A stretch of 64,000 bases of DNA. Origin: an uncultured Clostridium sp. (GTDB lineage: Bacteria; Bacillota; Clostridia; Lachnospirales; Lachnospiraceae). Under the pieces are notes generated by a model. It had not been told where the DNA came from and did no database searches. It saw nothing but the letters and a program-made list of their open reading frames with translations. Shown here one piece after another: positions 49,601 to 55,162 of this stretch. Numbering within the stretch: the first letter of the stretch is position 1; every line of letters starts with the position of its first letter. A program made the translations under genes and the position numbers. The stretch lies in the NCBI GenBank assembly GCA_947575275.1, contig CANPMS010000005.1:1-64000 (forward strand), in the 5' to 3' direction.

Positions 49601-49869
49601 AGAGAGGAGGCGTCCTTCTGCTCTGAGTCTTCAGCCGGCTCTATGATTTCCAGAGGCAGAATTTCAGTAATTTTCCCTGTCCCTTCCACCGGCTCCAGAG
49701 TAAATGTCTCACTGAGTCTGTCCGATTCCTCCAACGACTCCAGCCTCATTGTTTCACTGATCCTTCCTGCCGGTTCTGTCTCCATTCCTGCAAGAGTCAT
49801 CATCCCCTGGTCAGGGAACAGCATCAGAAGGCATAAACCGAACGCTGTTACTCTCCTAAACATTTGCAT
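37666..49869 (-). CDS. Giant secreted parallel beta-helix surface protein
   Basis: About 4067 residues. A signal peptide (FRRVTAFGLCLLMLFPDQGM) is followed by an acidic linker with repeated ATxSNA-like motifs and at least eight beta-helix modules. Each module opens with a motif like GDDxNxGxxPxxPVKS, at about residues 155, 505, 765, 1670, 2445, 2865, 3170 and 3555. Coils are glycine- and asparagine-rich with MSGG, TMNGG and GGGI turns, as in adhesins and PMP-like proteins. There is no LPxTG, SLH or choline-binding anchor; the end is a beta-rich domain finishing KYLLKYKVEIDPGRR. ATG at 49869 is favoured by AAGGGG eight bases upstream. A role in adhesion or glycan binding is inferred. Confidence 0.88.
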   Translation of the reverse strand: MQMFRRVTAFGLCLLMLFPDQGMMTLAGMETEPAGRISETMRLESLEESDRLSETFTLEPVEGTGKITEILPLEIIEPAEDSEQKDASSLQPEGAIYWNPGGSLPADLTATASDAEERDFEDETSATASNALKEDDTYLSDQTNLATVSNAAEGNDRADGLSPEHPVKSLETAMLRADELAEEYGIDKSEITIYAMSPMEVEDGHMYVLNGGGIRIASWDGRMYQNDTVFYLNGGQLTLMNTSLESGRDQADEDEIQLVRVDGGALQLGLGVQLDGRIVMDYRRSKEERDWDSATDSNAAEIATASSWTEAGESGAGFSIHDYIFTTEEDEWELLEDTSSESTWREPIIELIEGFEGIDGGYLLEIRGDEDLNTVTLARTLYADQMSNEEFEGFFRTGDLESGQWSLYSTSEGAATVHDTGAADLERFYTETGRAKKSPGLSGFSPEAGDGSASLFTSAAAPLTVKRLAASRAVTMEPIYWNPGGEFTYTYIDPENNNQPTTAVVPAGDDGPHDGTTPVAPVKSLENAIEKAIPKGGLIIVMQTLDLGGERPEQYLTKSGSEQKEDGSLIKEDEAWLVGDETPTVIPTLKVWSSTNQPCLRVPDGQRLILRNVNFEGEAEANESQAMVIEAGGSLTVRKNVTAQTGYIQVNATPLLKDYPILADDTEGVAVKLFYSGINHNLGYRYMDVIAPTNNLMPADATEQKKQETGEKLMACFSLAKLNSSQEGINPINWVLRQDQMGDDNQNNPHKLELYTDYNYDAVYLNGVSGDDNNLGATCEYPVKTWARAKEIWAKEMEASIQVRKEAIQNNPNLTLEEMNQRYPHPGKIYICGTVTVADTQTWELNPVLDYDETTNLVTEVSPHVIVQAADSTAPKNHEEPQTMVEVVGGGNLTVKDVTIRNHSDKEGNTSIHVASGGTLTLTGTTVMTGERKEAHYTVGKDTIDIEAKAVTRGAQIKAESGGSVVLDTNWIGSIEHSQQGIVADGAGTMVTMNGGLIQKNDAYDKEASAQKKGGGVALSGGASFVMNGGTISANKAWEYGSGVYLTGQSTSFTLNQGSVSDNTVSGGGTQADSSLTAYGVGIFGDTGTVITIGKNDATSDPAGAVVSGNKGYAGYGMGICSYGTLNVYRALIQDNRGDGTYGGSSDIANIVYGIGICVLENGTLNMDGAKILRNWVQMPSDFVSQDGGEIACGAGVYLGPLGTGKSQAKGTVANSTISDNRGGGGSRFDSSQGGGIYLGSGGRLTITDTEISANRANYGAGIYAVYAQGHSNGSDEEALKIERGNIKENTATSSRSVEEEPAPIKDNNAGVFMSRINATIIDCSIIDNKGTGVHFDGYSLTIRGELQRMRIGNSTGLGIRQSSGVVRGSYLEISENKNGGVYNKEGTLLFKDVDVINNPGQNNPSQNNDENTGSVNGGGVSLETATAYFTDVKVENNSARQNGGGIFIAGANSSIYWSETTDGGSSLKGNKAGGMGGGIYQSSGKVILNFNKEIQNQSEGQGSNLYLGTGNTYLTKGSLLQPTEQRDGIYSVYSNGVNIYMDPQSVKINKKDGAAPDAIFLNSAIASLLYLQAPPNNVAATLPIDLNESAFAVGSIVIKPANTASVVSYKVSLKNGMLEKESDDIKYNSALKDAGENLDYSSGGKLPRRTQLGAAKVNNTLTNVILVGEGVYLSGAGDDTNDGESPDTAVQTFARAKALLEAAVDATAASEDGKPEEEKQGFAPYIYICGSVLPVTGETWQLDYEDTRYTETNKAFEAAERAYYGKGVDEDDLKAQIRRFASFVNSPMIQVPTNSTFQVDRCIIDGMVDAVSGQAQNSPVIDVAQGATATLTGDAQVRNNYGNGIRVQKSAALYLKGDAQAVNAQLKDINGEAVQLLGADAKLTMEGSAGILSERRKAGNENRTGVLVSGSGANVVMKDNSRIEAMTGFGFMYGVRNLYQKSNLTMQGSAKIINCTQGVLLEAANTNLTMQGSAKIINCTQGVLLAAANTKLSMQGSAEIGGCGEGVRMGGNNVTVEMNCNEDAQSEDSAKIWTSKTVKSPVGIYITAATGNVHMKKKATICGEEPQTKTGMGIYYYNNNVWADEGNHLTMEDNSSIHSFSDGILVSRIRSPLSISMSGNAGIVKNFIGISENTNQDNFRKNFTLTMAGNSHISENSSYGWLTSPRRGSTMTGRHSLSMTGEAVIGQNGHSGICVVSSAPSIDITMDNDSAIRGNGYAGIESVNQYNSASSNTGTITMKGSSCIEGNGRNYNKSGSYGTGINLENGGSSGTSSWIITMEGKASVRNNSRNPQDVGTSYASEIYLNGESTLSLKRDPLTGDPSVVSAMQGAENTAAITASGKLFMDGTVTVDGRIRLMNGENPIGLTSGIPAETKYHLWLAEAFVGKNVVIPGGSVADTKNYKDNFEKVKGDGLAKSKDIVYSSPNLMLQGENNVYLSGDGNDKNDGSSPSTPVRTFHRAKELLETGYFTSGANVIITKSVGIGDWTDEQGVEHMDTDWSFGEGGAVTNGQSGETWAPVVQFYSKILYGSSMIYVDTGKHAVFRNITFDGGSVNDAPAILLIEDGGSAVLGNGAIVQNNKSKANTEYMRAAGVQVTGGTLEIDGGIIRGMEMSCLENYSVASALYCSAGRVLFKSGQIGGNKSEVSGENGTAAVFLDEGGVLEMSGGVISGNTSSFYGPASLGHYGGGLMVSSGASVKMSGGSIQNNAGGRGSGVYYFANSSSSGNLTLSGGRISGNSSNLPNAGVYGVDSPVYVAAKNFTLEGSGCDIQDAIYLADTQYPLIVSGYMRHYGRLYRLFLNQGTGVNQYHKGSVVVAPDGSQSGDVSAALPYFEVVSDQYVVDRGRSAQGSGWNAAVPENKCLILAKKVFINGETGDDNQNGLTPTSAVKTFTSAKAVGEVSDGGSQDHYIIYVCGKVTNTADETDWSLPDTAYMCRYTGFKVYEADGNTVTEGIYPYHGVLIEPENPLTMGSIAVYGRRFSDSAVINGDSLLSIRQGVTVQLTEGAVLQRNNNTGHYIDPSSGQNIAVTGEGGAVRIAAGGTLAMSAGSIGETTAAKGDAIFVGADRTDDNANGHLILDNSPSVNGKVYLSGNGTTTAAYVEPQTTYAPPSALQLVLENDYNQRRCVQYPADFQPGATEMSYFAFEDSIMGLYEIVYRESAANVIELNQRSVIYLDGVNGDDSNDGQTPETAFKSLKKVYQHLHSLQEEPSAEGGGVVYVVDTVSLPSAGTAPRIALHNLERRNVQTDMPYYEGYYQEFDTVGNAGEEITVKGQVYFKRYAQPTGYDSSDSIYTGYNKPTLLKELFYVGAGSTLELWGMYLDGHSHESVSVNPRYHAQRVEAEAPLVTVTGELVCGYVNSTDDIISTPTLLSNNVNVRDKSTEADNGLSVGTLNGMEVRQGSAAGIEILGGDTQGAGGICRLNHTEFRNLELGENVAAGATDIYHFGKELHVQNQTTFGGGVFLEGLGTLENTASHSSSKFIIVDAYGTPVTRTFEVLLRDPYTGRKVVEYPSSNASGPADTQIGRYRPDVFTKEFYYLAKKTDQKYVLELRKPQAVYIDGVNGDDAASGITPSAPIKSMKRAYELLNVNMANIIFVVDTVAIDHDMTLSGSMYIGAGGSNDTVSLLNTSTVKLARYIRPDLAQTQGYNVADFKGELLEVLDGGRLSLGEGLIVDGHSQQWTDVHLPDELHVSRSGASEAPLILVQENGVVNLLEGLTLQYNNNTFDSGAAQTGGAGLEGGAIHNRGTVTVNGTQFIENRAQKGGAAYQAGTFTIESGVSGLKGHSFYLAHTANGEDHVLQIGEAVPVNPMQTFDLDMDHAVAGRDVIRFTDTSAYPNGADAEHVHFVPGSTVPDELFLVEAEEDNSVLELQNWKILKVEVPKDIYLVVNRMGKVQATEKLSGILAGQQELIGSPEYEIKNTGLYDVKVSITGMDNANASAGITEYGDIALKESAASAVGENDLYLGVKGMDTDAHSGLTFGEHALLTQWMTPFELGRLTAGGTGTFMFTGKVGTGFVDKYKDVNFPITETETEAKQHMDGTGENGTVNARAKYLLKYKVEIDPGRR
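43869..44040. repeat. 72-bp tandem repeat in the giant surface protein gene
   Basis: Two full 72-bp copies (43869 and 43941, about eight differences) and a partial third (44013-44040) encode 24-residue units of the type GSAKIINCTQGVLL plus AANTNLTMQ. One unit is about one beta-helix turn, so the array looks like recent expansion of a single coil. Confidence 0.85.
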
Positions 49870-49977
49870 ATCATTTTCCCCTTTCCACGCTCCACTTTCA
49901 TCTGTTTCCAATATGAAAGCATCTGACCTATTAGTGCTAATACCATCTAAGATCTGGTAGTAATACCTAATTCTTAT

Positions 49978-50006
49978 ATTTTAAGGGAAAAGGTGGAAAA
50001 AGTCAA
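49978..50006 (-). promoter_or_regulatory. Promoter of the giant surface protein gene
   Basis: TTGACT (50006-50001) and TAAAAT (49983-49978) with a 17-base spacer on the minus strand give a leader of about 100 nt that contains a direct repeat of GGTATTA. Confidence 0.6.
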
Positions 50007-50045
50007 ACTCATCATTCAAATTCGACACATATCGACAATCTGCCT

Positions 50046-50618
50046 CTATAAAACAGCGCCGCTTTTTTTACCGACAAGCCGGAAGACTCCTGATGCCTCC
50101 ATCGTCTTCTCAATCGTATAAAACAAGAAAGAATGTATCAGCCACATAATCACGTTTTTTATAAGGCGAGTGGGAAGAAGCGCCATAAATCCTCTTCCAT
50201 ACATAATTGACAGCCACCAGGTTGTCAAAAGCACATTACAGATTAAGGCAACGGTAAACTCGGCAGCCAGAACGCGCCAAATAGTAATCCGGCGCTTATA
50301 GAAAAAGCTGCCATACAGCACTCCGGCCAGCATGGCGTTCAGAGTGAAGCCGGGAAAGAAAGGCTGCCCCATGGGATTTAAAAAATACTTGATAAGATCC
50401 ATCGCGCCGCCGTAAACACCGCCAACCACCGGTCCAAACAGATAATACACAAACTGGTTAGCGATCGTGGCAAACCCGATTTTCAGCGAATCTCCAATCA
50501 TAATTGTAAAATACCCTAATACTATGGAGACCGCGCCCACCATGGCGGCCACTGTGATGGTAGTCAGGCTGTTAAACTCCCGACAGGAATCGGTGAACAA
50601 AGCTGCTAATTTTTTCAT
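50046..50618 (-). CDS. folT: Folate ECF transporter substrate-binding subunit (FolT)
   Basis: The 190-residue membrane protein has about six hydrophobic segments and ECF S-component features (TITVAAMVGAVSIVLGYF, VGGVYGGAMDLIKYFLNP). It would capture folate and pair with a shared ECF energy module encoded elsewhere. Assignment to folate rests on the tetrahydrofolate riboswitch directly upstream. The ribosome site AGGAGG is part of a hairpin at 50627-50662, so translation is probably riboswitch-controlled. Confidence 0.88.
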   Translation of the reverse strand: MKKLAALFTDSCREFNSLTTITVAAMVGAVSIVLGYFTIMIGDSLKIGFATIANQFVYYLFGPVVGGVYGGAMDLIKYFLNPMGQPFFPGFTLNAMLAGVLYGSFFYKRRITIWRVLAAEFTVALICNVLLTTWWLSIMYGRGFMALLPTRLIKNVIMWLIHSFLFYTIEKTMEASGVFRLVGKKSGAVL

Positions 50619-50626
50619 AAAAAATT

Positions 50627-50784
50627 ACCTCCTTTGCAGATTTCTCGAACTACAAAGGAGATAACCGTTTTATCCTCTTTGCAGCGGGATGCGGGATACG
50701 TACCGCAAGGAGCGCACCGCTCCTTTTCGTCCGGCTGGCAACTCCCCGTCCATCCGGCACTTGACGCACATAACCCTACTCTGC
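50627..50784 (-). promoter_or_regulatory. Tetrahydrofolate (THF) riboswitch with ribosome-site sequestering hairpin
   Basis: The aptamer (50784-50681) has the THF consensus order GAGTAG, GTGCGTCAAGTGCC, GGGGAGTTGCC, GGACGAAAAGG and CGCATCCCGCTGC, and its ends GCAG/CTGC pair as P1. Downstream, ACTAC-type arm 50650-50662 (ATCTCCTTTGTAG on the RNA) pairs with 50627-50639 (CTGCAAAGGAGGT), hiding the folT ribosome site. An alternative hairpin GAG-ATAA/TTATCTC at about 50660-50680 can free it. This fits translational control by folate. Confidence 0.88.
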
Positions 50785-50836
50785 TTTTTTGTATTTTGAA
50801 TTCCAGTATACCACATTTTTTTCCAATGTAAAACAA

Positions 50837-52123
50837 TTATTTTATCCTTGCAATTATGTTGTTGGCATTTTTGTAAACCTCCTCCGGCTCTATACCGTTT
50901 AGAAAACGACCATCCTCATAGAGAACCCTGCCGTTTACCATAGTCAGCTTCACATTCTGCTTGCTGCCCGAATACACCAGATTTTTTACAATATCATTAA
51001 GAGGCTGCATATTAGGCTGCTGCAAATCAATCATAACCAAATCGGCCATCTTTCCCTTCTCAAGGCAGTCACAATCATAAAGTCCCATGGCGCGGGCTCC
51101 TCCCCCCACCGCCATTTTCAGCACCTCGTCCGCCGGAACTGCCGCCGCGTTGTTCTCCCGAAGCTTTGCCAGTCCTGTCACAAGAAACATCTCCCGGAAC
51201 ATGTCAAGACAGTTGTTGCTGGCGGGTCCGTCAGTTCCGATTGCCAGATTGATTCCACGGTCTATCATCTCTGCAACGGGGGCGATACCGCTGGCAAGCT
51301 TCGTGTTGGAACCGGGATTTGTCACCGCCGTAAGCCCTCGTTTCTGAAACACGCTGAAATCTTCCGGAGTCATATGCACGCAATGATACCCGCCTCCGCC
51401 ATAAGCAAACATACCAAGAGCATCCAGATACACCGGCGGGGTCGCGCCGTGACGCCCAATACATTGTTCCACCTCTGCCTTCGTCTCAGAAATATGGGCA
51501 TAAACCGGTGCATGGTACTTTTTCGCCAACATTGCAATCCCCTTCAAATTCTCTTCGCAGGTGGTATACTCTGCATGAAAGCCCAGGGTGTAATGAATCA
51601 GCTCATGATAATCGTTGTAGGTCTGATAATTCCTCTCCACTTCCTCCAGTGAAGACACAAAATCATTGAGGCTGCTGACCATCACCGTACGGAAACCACA
51701 CTCCACAGAAGCCCTGGCAATCATTTCAGGGTGAAAATACATATCGAAGTTGGAGGTGATCCCACTGGTCAGATACTCCATAATTGCCAGCTTTGACAGC
51801 CAGTAAATATCATCCGCCTGCAGCTTTGCTTCCATAGGGAACACTTGACGGACCAGCCAGTGAGACAGAGGCAGATCGTCGGCATAGGATCGCAGAAAGG
51901 TCATTGCCGAGTGGGTGTGAGCATTTTTAAAGCCCGGCAGAATCAGATTTCCCTTGGCATCAATCTCCCGATCCCACAGAGGACAGGCACCCCCTCCTTC
52001 CACTCCCACATAGCTGATTCGGTTTCCTTCCACCCACAGCTCGCAGTTTTCCAAAATCTGTGTGCCTGCAACCTTATGTTGGGAAAGCGGCAGCACCCTT
52101 GCATTGTAAAAACGAATATTCAT
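50837..52123 (-). CDS. Amidohydrolase, methylthioadenosine/S-adenosylhomocysteine deaminase type
   Basis: A 428-residue metal-dependent hydrolase with H69-x-H71 in NAHTHSAM, later ligands in TLGFHAEYTT and HISETKAEVEQC, and the catalytic aspartate in IGTDGPASNN. It matches the SsnA/MtaD deaminase group, which act on MTA, SAH or related purines; the exact substrate is uncertain. It follows azlD by about 20 bases and precedes folT. Confidence 0.88.
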   Translation of the reverse strand: MNIRFYNARVLPLSQHKVAGTQILENCELWVEGNRISYVGVEGGGACPLWDREIDAKGNLILPGFKNAHTHSAMTFLRSYADDLPLSHWLVRQVFPMEAKLQADDIYWLSKLAIMEYLTSGITSNFDMYFHPEMIARASVECGFRTVMVSSLNDFVSSLEEVERNYQTYNDYHELIHYTLGFHAEYTTCEENLKGIAMLAKKYHAPVYAHISETKAEVEQCIGRHGATPPVYLDALGMFAYGGGGYHCVHMTPEDFSVFQKRGLTAVTNPGSNTKLASGIAPVAEMIDRGINLAIGTDGPASNNCLDMFREMFLVTGLAKLRENNAAAVPADEVLKMAVGGGARAMGLYDCDCLEKGKMADLVMIDLQQPNMQPLNDIVKNLVYSGSKQNVKLTMVNGRVLYEDGRFLNGIEPEEVYKNANNIIARIK

Positions 52124-52143
52124 CAGTTACCTCTTTCTTCTGA

Positions 52144-52449
52144 TTATAACAAAAGCTCCGTCAGATACACCGCTGCGCAGGCTCCGATGGAAACCCGAAA
52201 GAGATTTCCGTCCACCCAGGCAAGTACCACCGCGGCCATAAAACCGGCAAGACCGGAGCGCACATCGGCAGTTGCGGACAGAATTGCAGGAAAGGTCATC
52301 ACCGACAGGCTCACATATGGCACATAATAGAGAAATGATTGGATAAAAGGGCTTTTTATCTCCCTGCGCACCAGGGTAAGCGGCAGTGCGCGCACCGCAT
52401 AAATAGTCACAAACATCAAGAACAGGCTTATGTATACATTATGCTGCAT
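52144..52449 (-). CDS. azlD: AzlD-type branched-chain amino acid transport subunit
   Basis: About 101 residues with three or four membrane helices (YISLFLMFVTIYAVRALPLT, SFLYYVPYVSLSVMTFPAIL). AzlD is the small partner of AzlC in amino acid export. ATG at 52449 overlaps the end of azlC by 11 bases and the protein begins MQHNVYIS, which rules out the longer basic N-terminus. Confidence 0.88.
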   Translation of the reverse strand: MQHNVYISLFLMFVTIYAVRALPLTLVRREIKSPFIQSFLYYVPYVSLSVMTFPAILSATADVRSGLAGFMAAVVLAWVDGNLFRVSIGACAAVYLTELLL

Positions 52450-53170
52450 TGTCCTTCTCCTCCTCTTTTTCTTTGATTGGGAACAGCGCCGCAGCTCCGC
52501 CGGCAATCAGGAGTGTCAGCAGAATCATCTGAAATCCAGAAGAAACCTCTTCCATCACCGGCAGTGCTGCAAACATGGCGCTGGCTGCCATGGAAATTGC
52601 CACCACTCCGGCAATAATCCGGCTCTTTTTTGAGGGTGGAATCACCACTGCCAGGAACATGCCATAAAGCATCACATTCATGGCGCTCATCATTCTCTCA
52701 GGAAGTACCATTCCCATCGCCGCTCCTAACAGCGTTCCCAGTACCCAGCCGGGCGCTGCCGACGCTGACGCACCGTACATGTACGCCGGATGAAGCTGTC
52801 CCTCCACCGACATGGCAGCCCCAAAAATCTCGTCTGTCACTCCATATGCCATAAAAAAGCGATGGTAATAGGGCTTGTCCCTCTGTACCTTCTGAGACAG
52901 GGCGCTGGACATTAAAAGATAGCGCAGGTTTACCACCACCTCCGTCACTGCCATCTCCACATAGCCTGCTCCTGATGCAATCATGCCAATCCCTGCAAAC
53001 TGACCGGCAGATGCAAGCATGGCCGCCGACATAAGCGATGCCTGAACTGCATTAAGTCCTGCTTTCTTTGATGCAATTCCAAGGGTAAACGCCACTGCAA
53101 AATAACCTAATCCAATGGGCACGCCATCTTTCATTCCCTTAAAAAACCAGCTTTTTCCTTCTCCTATCAT
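52439..53170 (-). CDS. azlC: AzlC-type branched-chain amino acid transport subunit
   Basis: A 243-residue membrane protein with family features FKGMKDGVPIGLGYFAVAFT, SAAMLASAGQFAG and FFMAYGVTDEIFGAAM. With AzlD it exports branched-chain or related amino acids. Its neighbourhood with a methylthioadenosine-type deaminase hints at sulfur amino acid or purine metabolism, but this is inference. Confidence 0.92.
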   Translation of the reverse strand: MIGEGKSWFFKGMKDGVPIGLGYFAVAFTLGIASKKAGLNAVQASLMSAAMLASAGQFAGIGMIASGAGYVEMAVTEVVVNLRYLLMSSALSQKVQRDKPYYHRFFMAYGVTDEIFGAAMSVEGQLHPAYMYGASASAAPGWVLGTLLGAAMGMVLPERMMSAMNVMLYGMFLAVVIPPSKKSRIIAGVVAISMAASAMFAALPVMEEVSSGFQMILLTLLIAGGAAALFPIKEKEEEKDNAA

Positions 53171-53202
53171 CTTTGATCCCCTGCCTTATCTGCTGTTTTT
53201 CC

Positions 53203-53248
53203 TATAAAGCAAAACAGAGAAACGGTGCAGCTTTGCCTACACCGTTTC
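53203..53248 (-). terminator. Terminator of the infC-rpmI-rplT operon
   Basis: GAAACGGTG and CACCGTTTC arms around a 12-base loop are followed by TCTGTTTTGCTTT on the minus strand, about 60 bases past rplT. Confidence 0.8.
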
Positions 53249-53309
53249 CTAGAATATGTTTATACTGTATTGTTCAATCATCTCTCAACCGAAACTCTTT
53301 TTACCGCAC

Positions 53310-53666
53310 TTAGGCAATCTTGGATTTTGCCAGCTCAGCAATCTTTGCAAAACCCTCTGCATCGTTGACTGCCATGTCAGACAGAACCTTACGATTCATC
53401 TCAACACCCGCCAGCTTTAAGCCATACATGAATTTGGAATAAGACAGACCATTGATACGGGCCGCCGCATTGATACGGGCAATCCACAACTGACGAAACT
53501 GTCTCTTTCTCTGCTTGCGCCCTTCATAGGAACTGGCCAGGGCTCTCATCACAGACTGTTTTGCTACTCTATACTGTTTGGAGCGGGCGCCTCTGTAACC
53601 TTTCGCCATTTTCAGCACTCTGTTATGTTTCTTCTTTGCGTTCATACCGCCTTTAATTCTTGCCAT
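53310..53666 (-). CDS. rplT: 50S ribosomal protein L20
   Basis: The 118-residue protein begins [20 protein letters not shown] and has the full basic N-terminal helix and globular C-terminus of L20. In many bacteria L20 binds the operon leader or the rpmI region to repress its own operon. It is last in infC-rpmI-rplT. Confidence 0.98.
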   Translation of the reverse strand: MARIKGGMNAKKKHNRVLKMAKGYRGARSKQYRVAKQSVMRALASSYEGRKQRKRQFRQLWIARINAAARINGLSYSKFMYGLKLAGVEMNRKVLSDMAVNDAEGFAKIAELAKSKIA

Positions 53667-53699
53667 CAGTTTTTCCTCCTTCTTGATCTAACCAGTCTA

Positions 53700-53897
53700 T
53701 TACAGATACGGCAAAATCTTCTTCATTACCTTTGCGTTCGTACAATCGGTAACGATGTCTTTTCTGAGATTTCTTTTTCTCTTTGTAGACTTTTTAGCCA
53801 GGATATGGGACTTGTATGCTTTATTTCTTACCAGCTTGCCGGTACCGGTCTTTTTGAAACGTTTTGCTGCTGCTCTGCTTGTTTTTAATTTAGGCAT
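53700..53897 (-). CDS. rpmI: 50S ribosomal protein L35
   Basis: A 65-residue basic protein beginning [20 protein letters not shown], the family signature. It lies between infC and rplT with short spacers and good ribosome sites. Confidence 0.98.
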   Translation of the reverse strand: MPKLKTSRAAAKRFKKTGTGKLVRNKAYKSHILAKKSTKRKRNLRKDIVTDCTNAKVMKKILPYL

Positions 53898-53927
53898 AAT
53901 ATATCTTCCTCCTTAATCTGTTTGCTT

Positions 53928-54434
53928 TCACTTCTTGGCAGTTAAAAACATAACCATGCTTCTTCCTTCCATCTTGGAAGGCTTGTCGACAACCGCAATA
54001 TCCTTTAAGCTCTCTGCAAAATCATCCAGAATATACTTGGATTTGGACATATGCGCCATCTCACGACCGCGAAAACGCAGGGCAACCTTCACCTTATCGC
54101 CTTTTTCCAGAAACTTCCTCGCTGCTCCCATCTTCGTGTTTAAATCATTGGTATCAATATTCGGGGACAGCCTCACTTCCTTGATTTCGATTACCTTCTG
54201 TTTCTTCCTGGCTTCCTTTTCTTTTCTTGCCAGCTCGTAACGGTATTTACCGTAATCGATAATCTTACAAACCGGCGGCGTTGCCGTAGGGGCAATCTTT
54301 ACAAGATCCAACTCCGCTTCCTGGGCCATCTTATAGGCGTCTTTAGAAGACATAATCCCCAACTGTTCTCCATTCTCGCCAATCAATCGAACTTCCTTGT
54401 CTTTAATTTGTTCGTTAATCATTAAATCGCTAAT
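53928..54434 (-). CDS. infC: Translation initiation factor IF-3, probable AUU start
   Basis: About 168 residues with the N-terminal IF3 domain (MINEQIKDKEVRLIGENGEQ) and C-terminal domain (KVALRFRGREMAH, MVMFLTAKK). A strong GGGGGTG lies seven bases before ATT at 54434, whereas the first ATG (54422) is 19 bases away from it and the ATG at 54482 lies upstream of it. AUU is a rare start kept mainly for infC, where IF3 represses its own translation. I therefore place the start at the ATT. Confidence 0.9.
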   Translation of the reverse strand: MSDLMINEQIKDKEVRLIGENGEQLGIMSSKDAYKMAQEAELDLVKIAPTATPPVCKIIDYGKYRYELARKEKEARKKQKVIEIKEVRLSPNIDTNDLNTKMGAARKFLEKGDKVKVALRFRGREMAHMSKSKYILDDFAESLKDIAVVDKPSKMEGRSMVMFLTAKK

Positions 54435-54511
54435 TGTCGTACACCCCCGTTTTTGAACTTTGCATGTTTGCTTTACCTGCACTCAGAATGGATTACGCCG
54501 GCGGCGTTTCC

Positions 54512-54660
54512 ATAAAAAAAGCAGATAGAATGATCTATCCACCCTTAAAGTATCACATAGGACGCTGCCGCCCTGTAATGCTTTTTACTATAAACCCGGG
54601 TCACTTGCTCGTGCCAAGGTGAGGTGGATACCTACTTTCCTGCATGTTGCCTACACAACT
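54512..54660 (-). promoter_or_regulatory. L20-type autoregulatory leader of infC operon
   Basis: The 225-nt leader contains TATCCACC (54630-54623) that is perfectly complementary to GGTGGATA (54543-54536), the 5' part of a terminator hairpin (GATAGA-TCAT-TCTATC followed by seven T, 54544-54512). Pairing of the distant segments would prevent the terminator, and L20 or another effector would decide between them. The layout matches known Firmicutes L20 leaders. Confidence 0.75.
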
Positions 54661-54666
54661 TTTATT

Positions 54667-54695
54667 ACTATACTATCCTCCTTAAAAAATGTCAA
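54667..54695 (-). promoter_or_regulatory. Promoter of the infC-rpmI-rplT operon
   Basis: TTGACA (54695-54690) and TATAGT (54672-54667) are separated by 17 bases on the minus strand, directly upstream of the leader. Confidence 0.8.
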
Positions 54696-54719
54696 GCATT
54701 ATTTTTCGGATTTATGTAT

Positions 54720-54742
54720 GGGCGGCTATTATTAAGCCGCCC
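54720..54742 (-). terminator. Stem-loop behind the DUF1540 gene
   Basis: GGGCGGCT and AGCCGCCC form a stable hairpin about 30 bases past the stop, ahead of the infC promoter. It lacks a T-run, so its strength is uncertain. Confidence 0.45.
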
Positions 54743-54770
54743 GTAACCTCTTGCCGTTATCCTGCCTGCA

Positions 54771-55085
54771 TTATTTCATTTTAAAGGTTGAGCAGAGTGT
54801 CTGCTCCGCCTTGCTGGCGCCATCTCCACTAATATCAATATGCTCTGCTGAACAGTGGCGATTTTCATTATAAACACACTGAACTGCCTCGCAGTCAATC
54901 TCCAGACGGTTCTCCGGTGTTTTAAAAACGTTCTTGAAGGAACCCTCACGGTTCTCATCAAAGCTGCCGCAGCAGGTTCCGTCTTTTTCCTTCGCCCCAT
55001 GTCCATCCACAATAATTGCCTGCTTGCAGCAGCGGTGGTCGCAGTTGTGGAGACAGTTTGTTACGCTGCATTCTAACTTGGTCAT
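54771..55085 (-). CDS. DUF1540 protein, two cysteine-rich modules
   Basis: The 104-residue protein has two DUF1540 modules. The first is CSVTNCLHNCDHRCCKQAI plus a later CC, and the second CEAVQCVYNENRHCSAEHI plus LC. The spacing of cysteines suggests metal or disulfide binding. DUF1540 proteins are small, common in spore-forming Clostridia and of unknown function. The gene lies 77 bases behind thrS. Confidence 0.88.
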   Translation of the reverse strand: MTKLECSVTNCLHNCDHRCCKQAIIVDGHGAKEKDGTCCGSFDENREGSFKNVFKTPENRLEIDCEAVQCVYNENRHCSAEHIDISGDGASKAEQTLCSTFKMK

Positions 55086-55162
55086 AGTAAATCCATACCT
55101 CCTTCGTTTTGGAATCTTGATTTTCTTCGTAACACGGTTAGTATGGATTTCCTTTCAGATAA

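Noticed and set aside
50615-50836. 73-codon minus-strand ORF before folT
   Set aside because: It is the translation of the THF riboswitch region.
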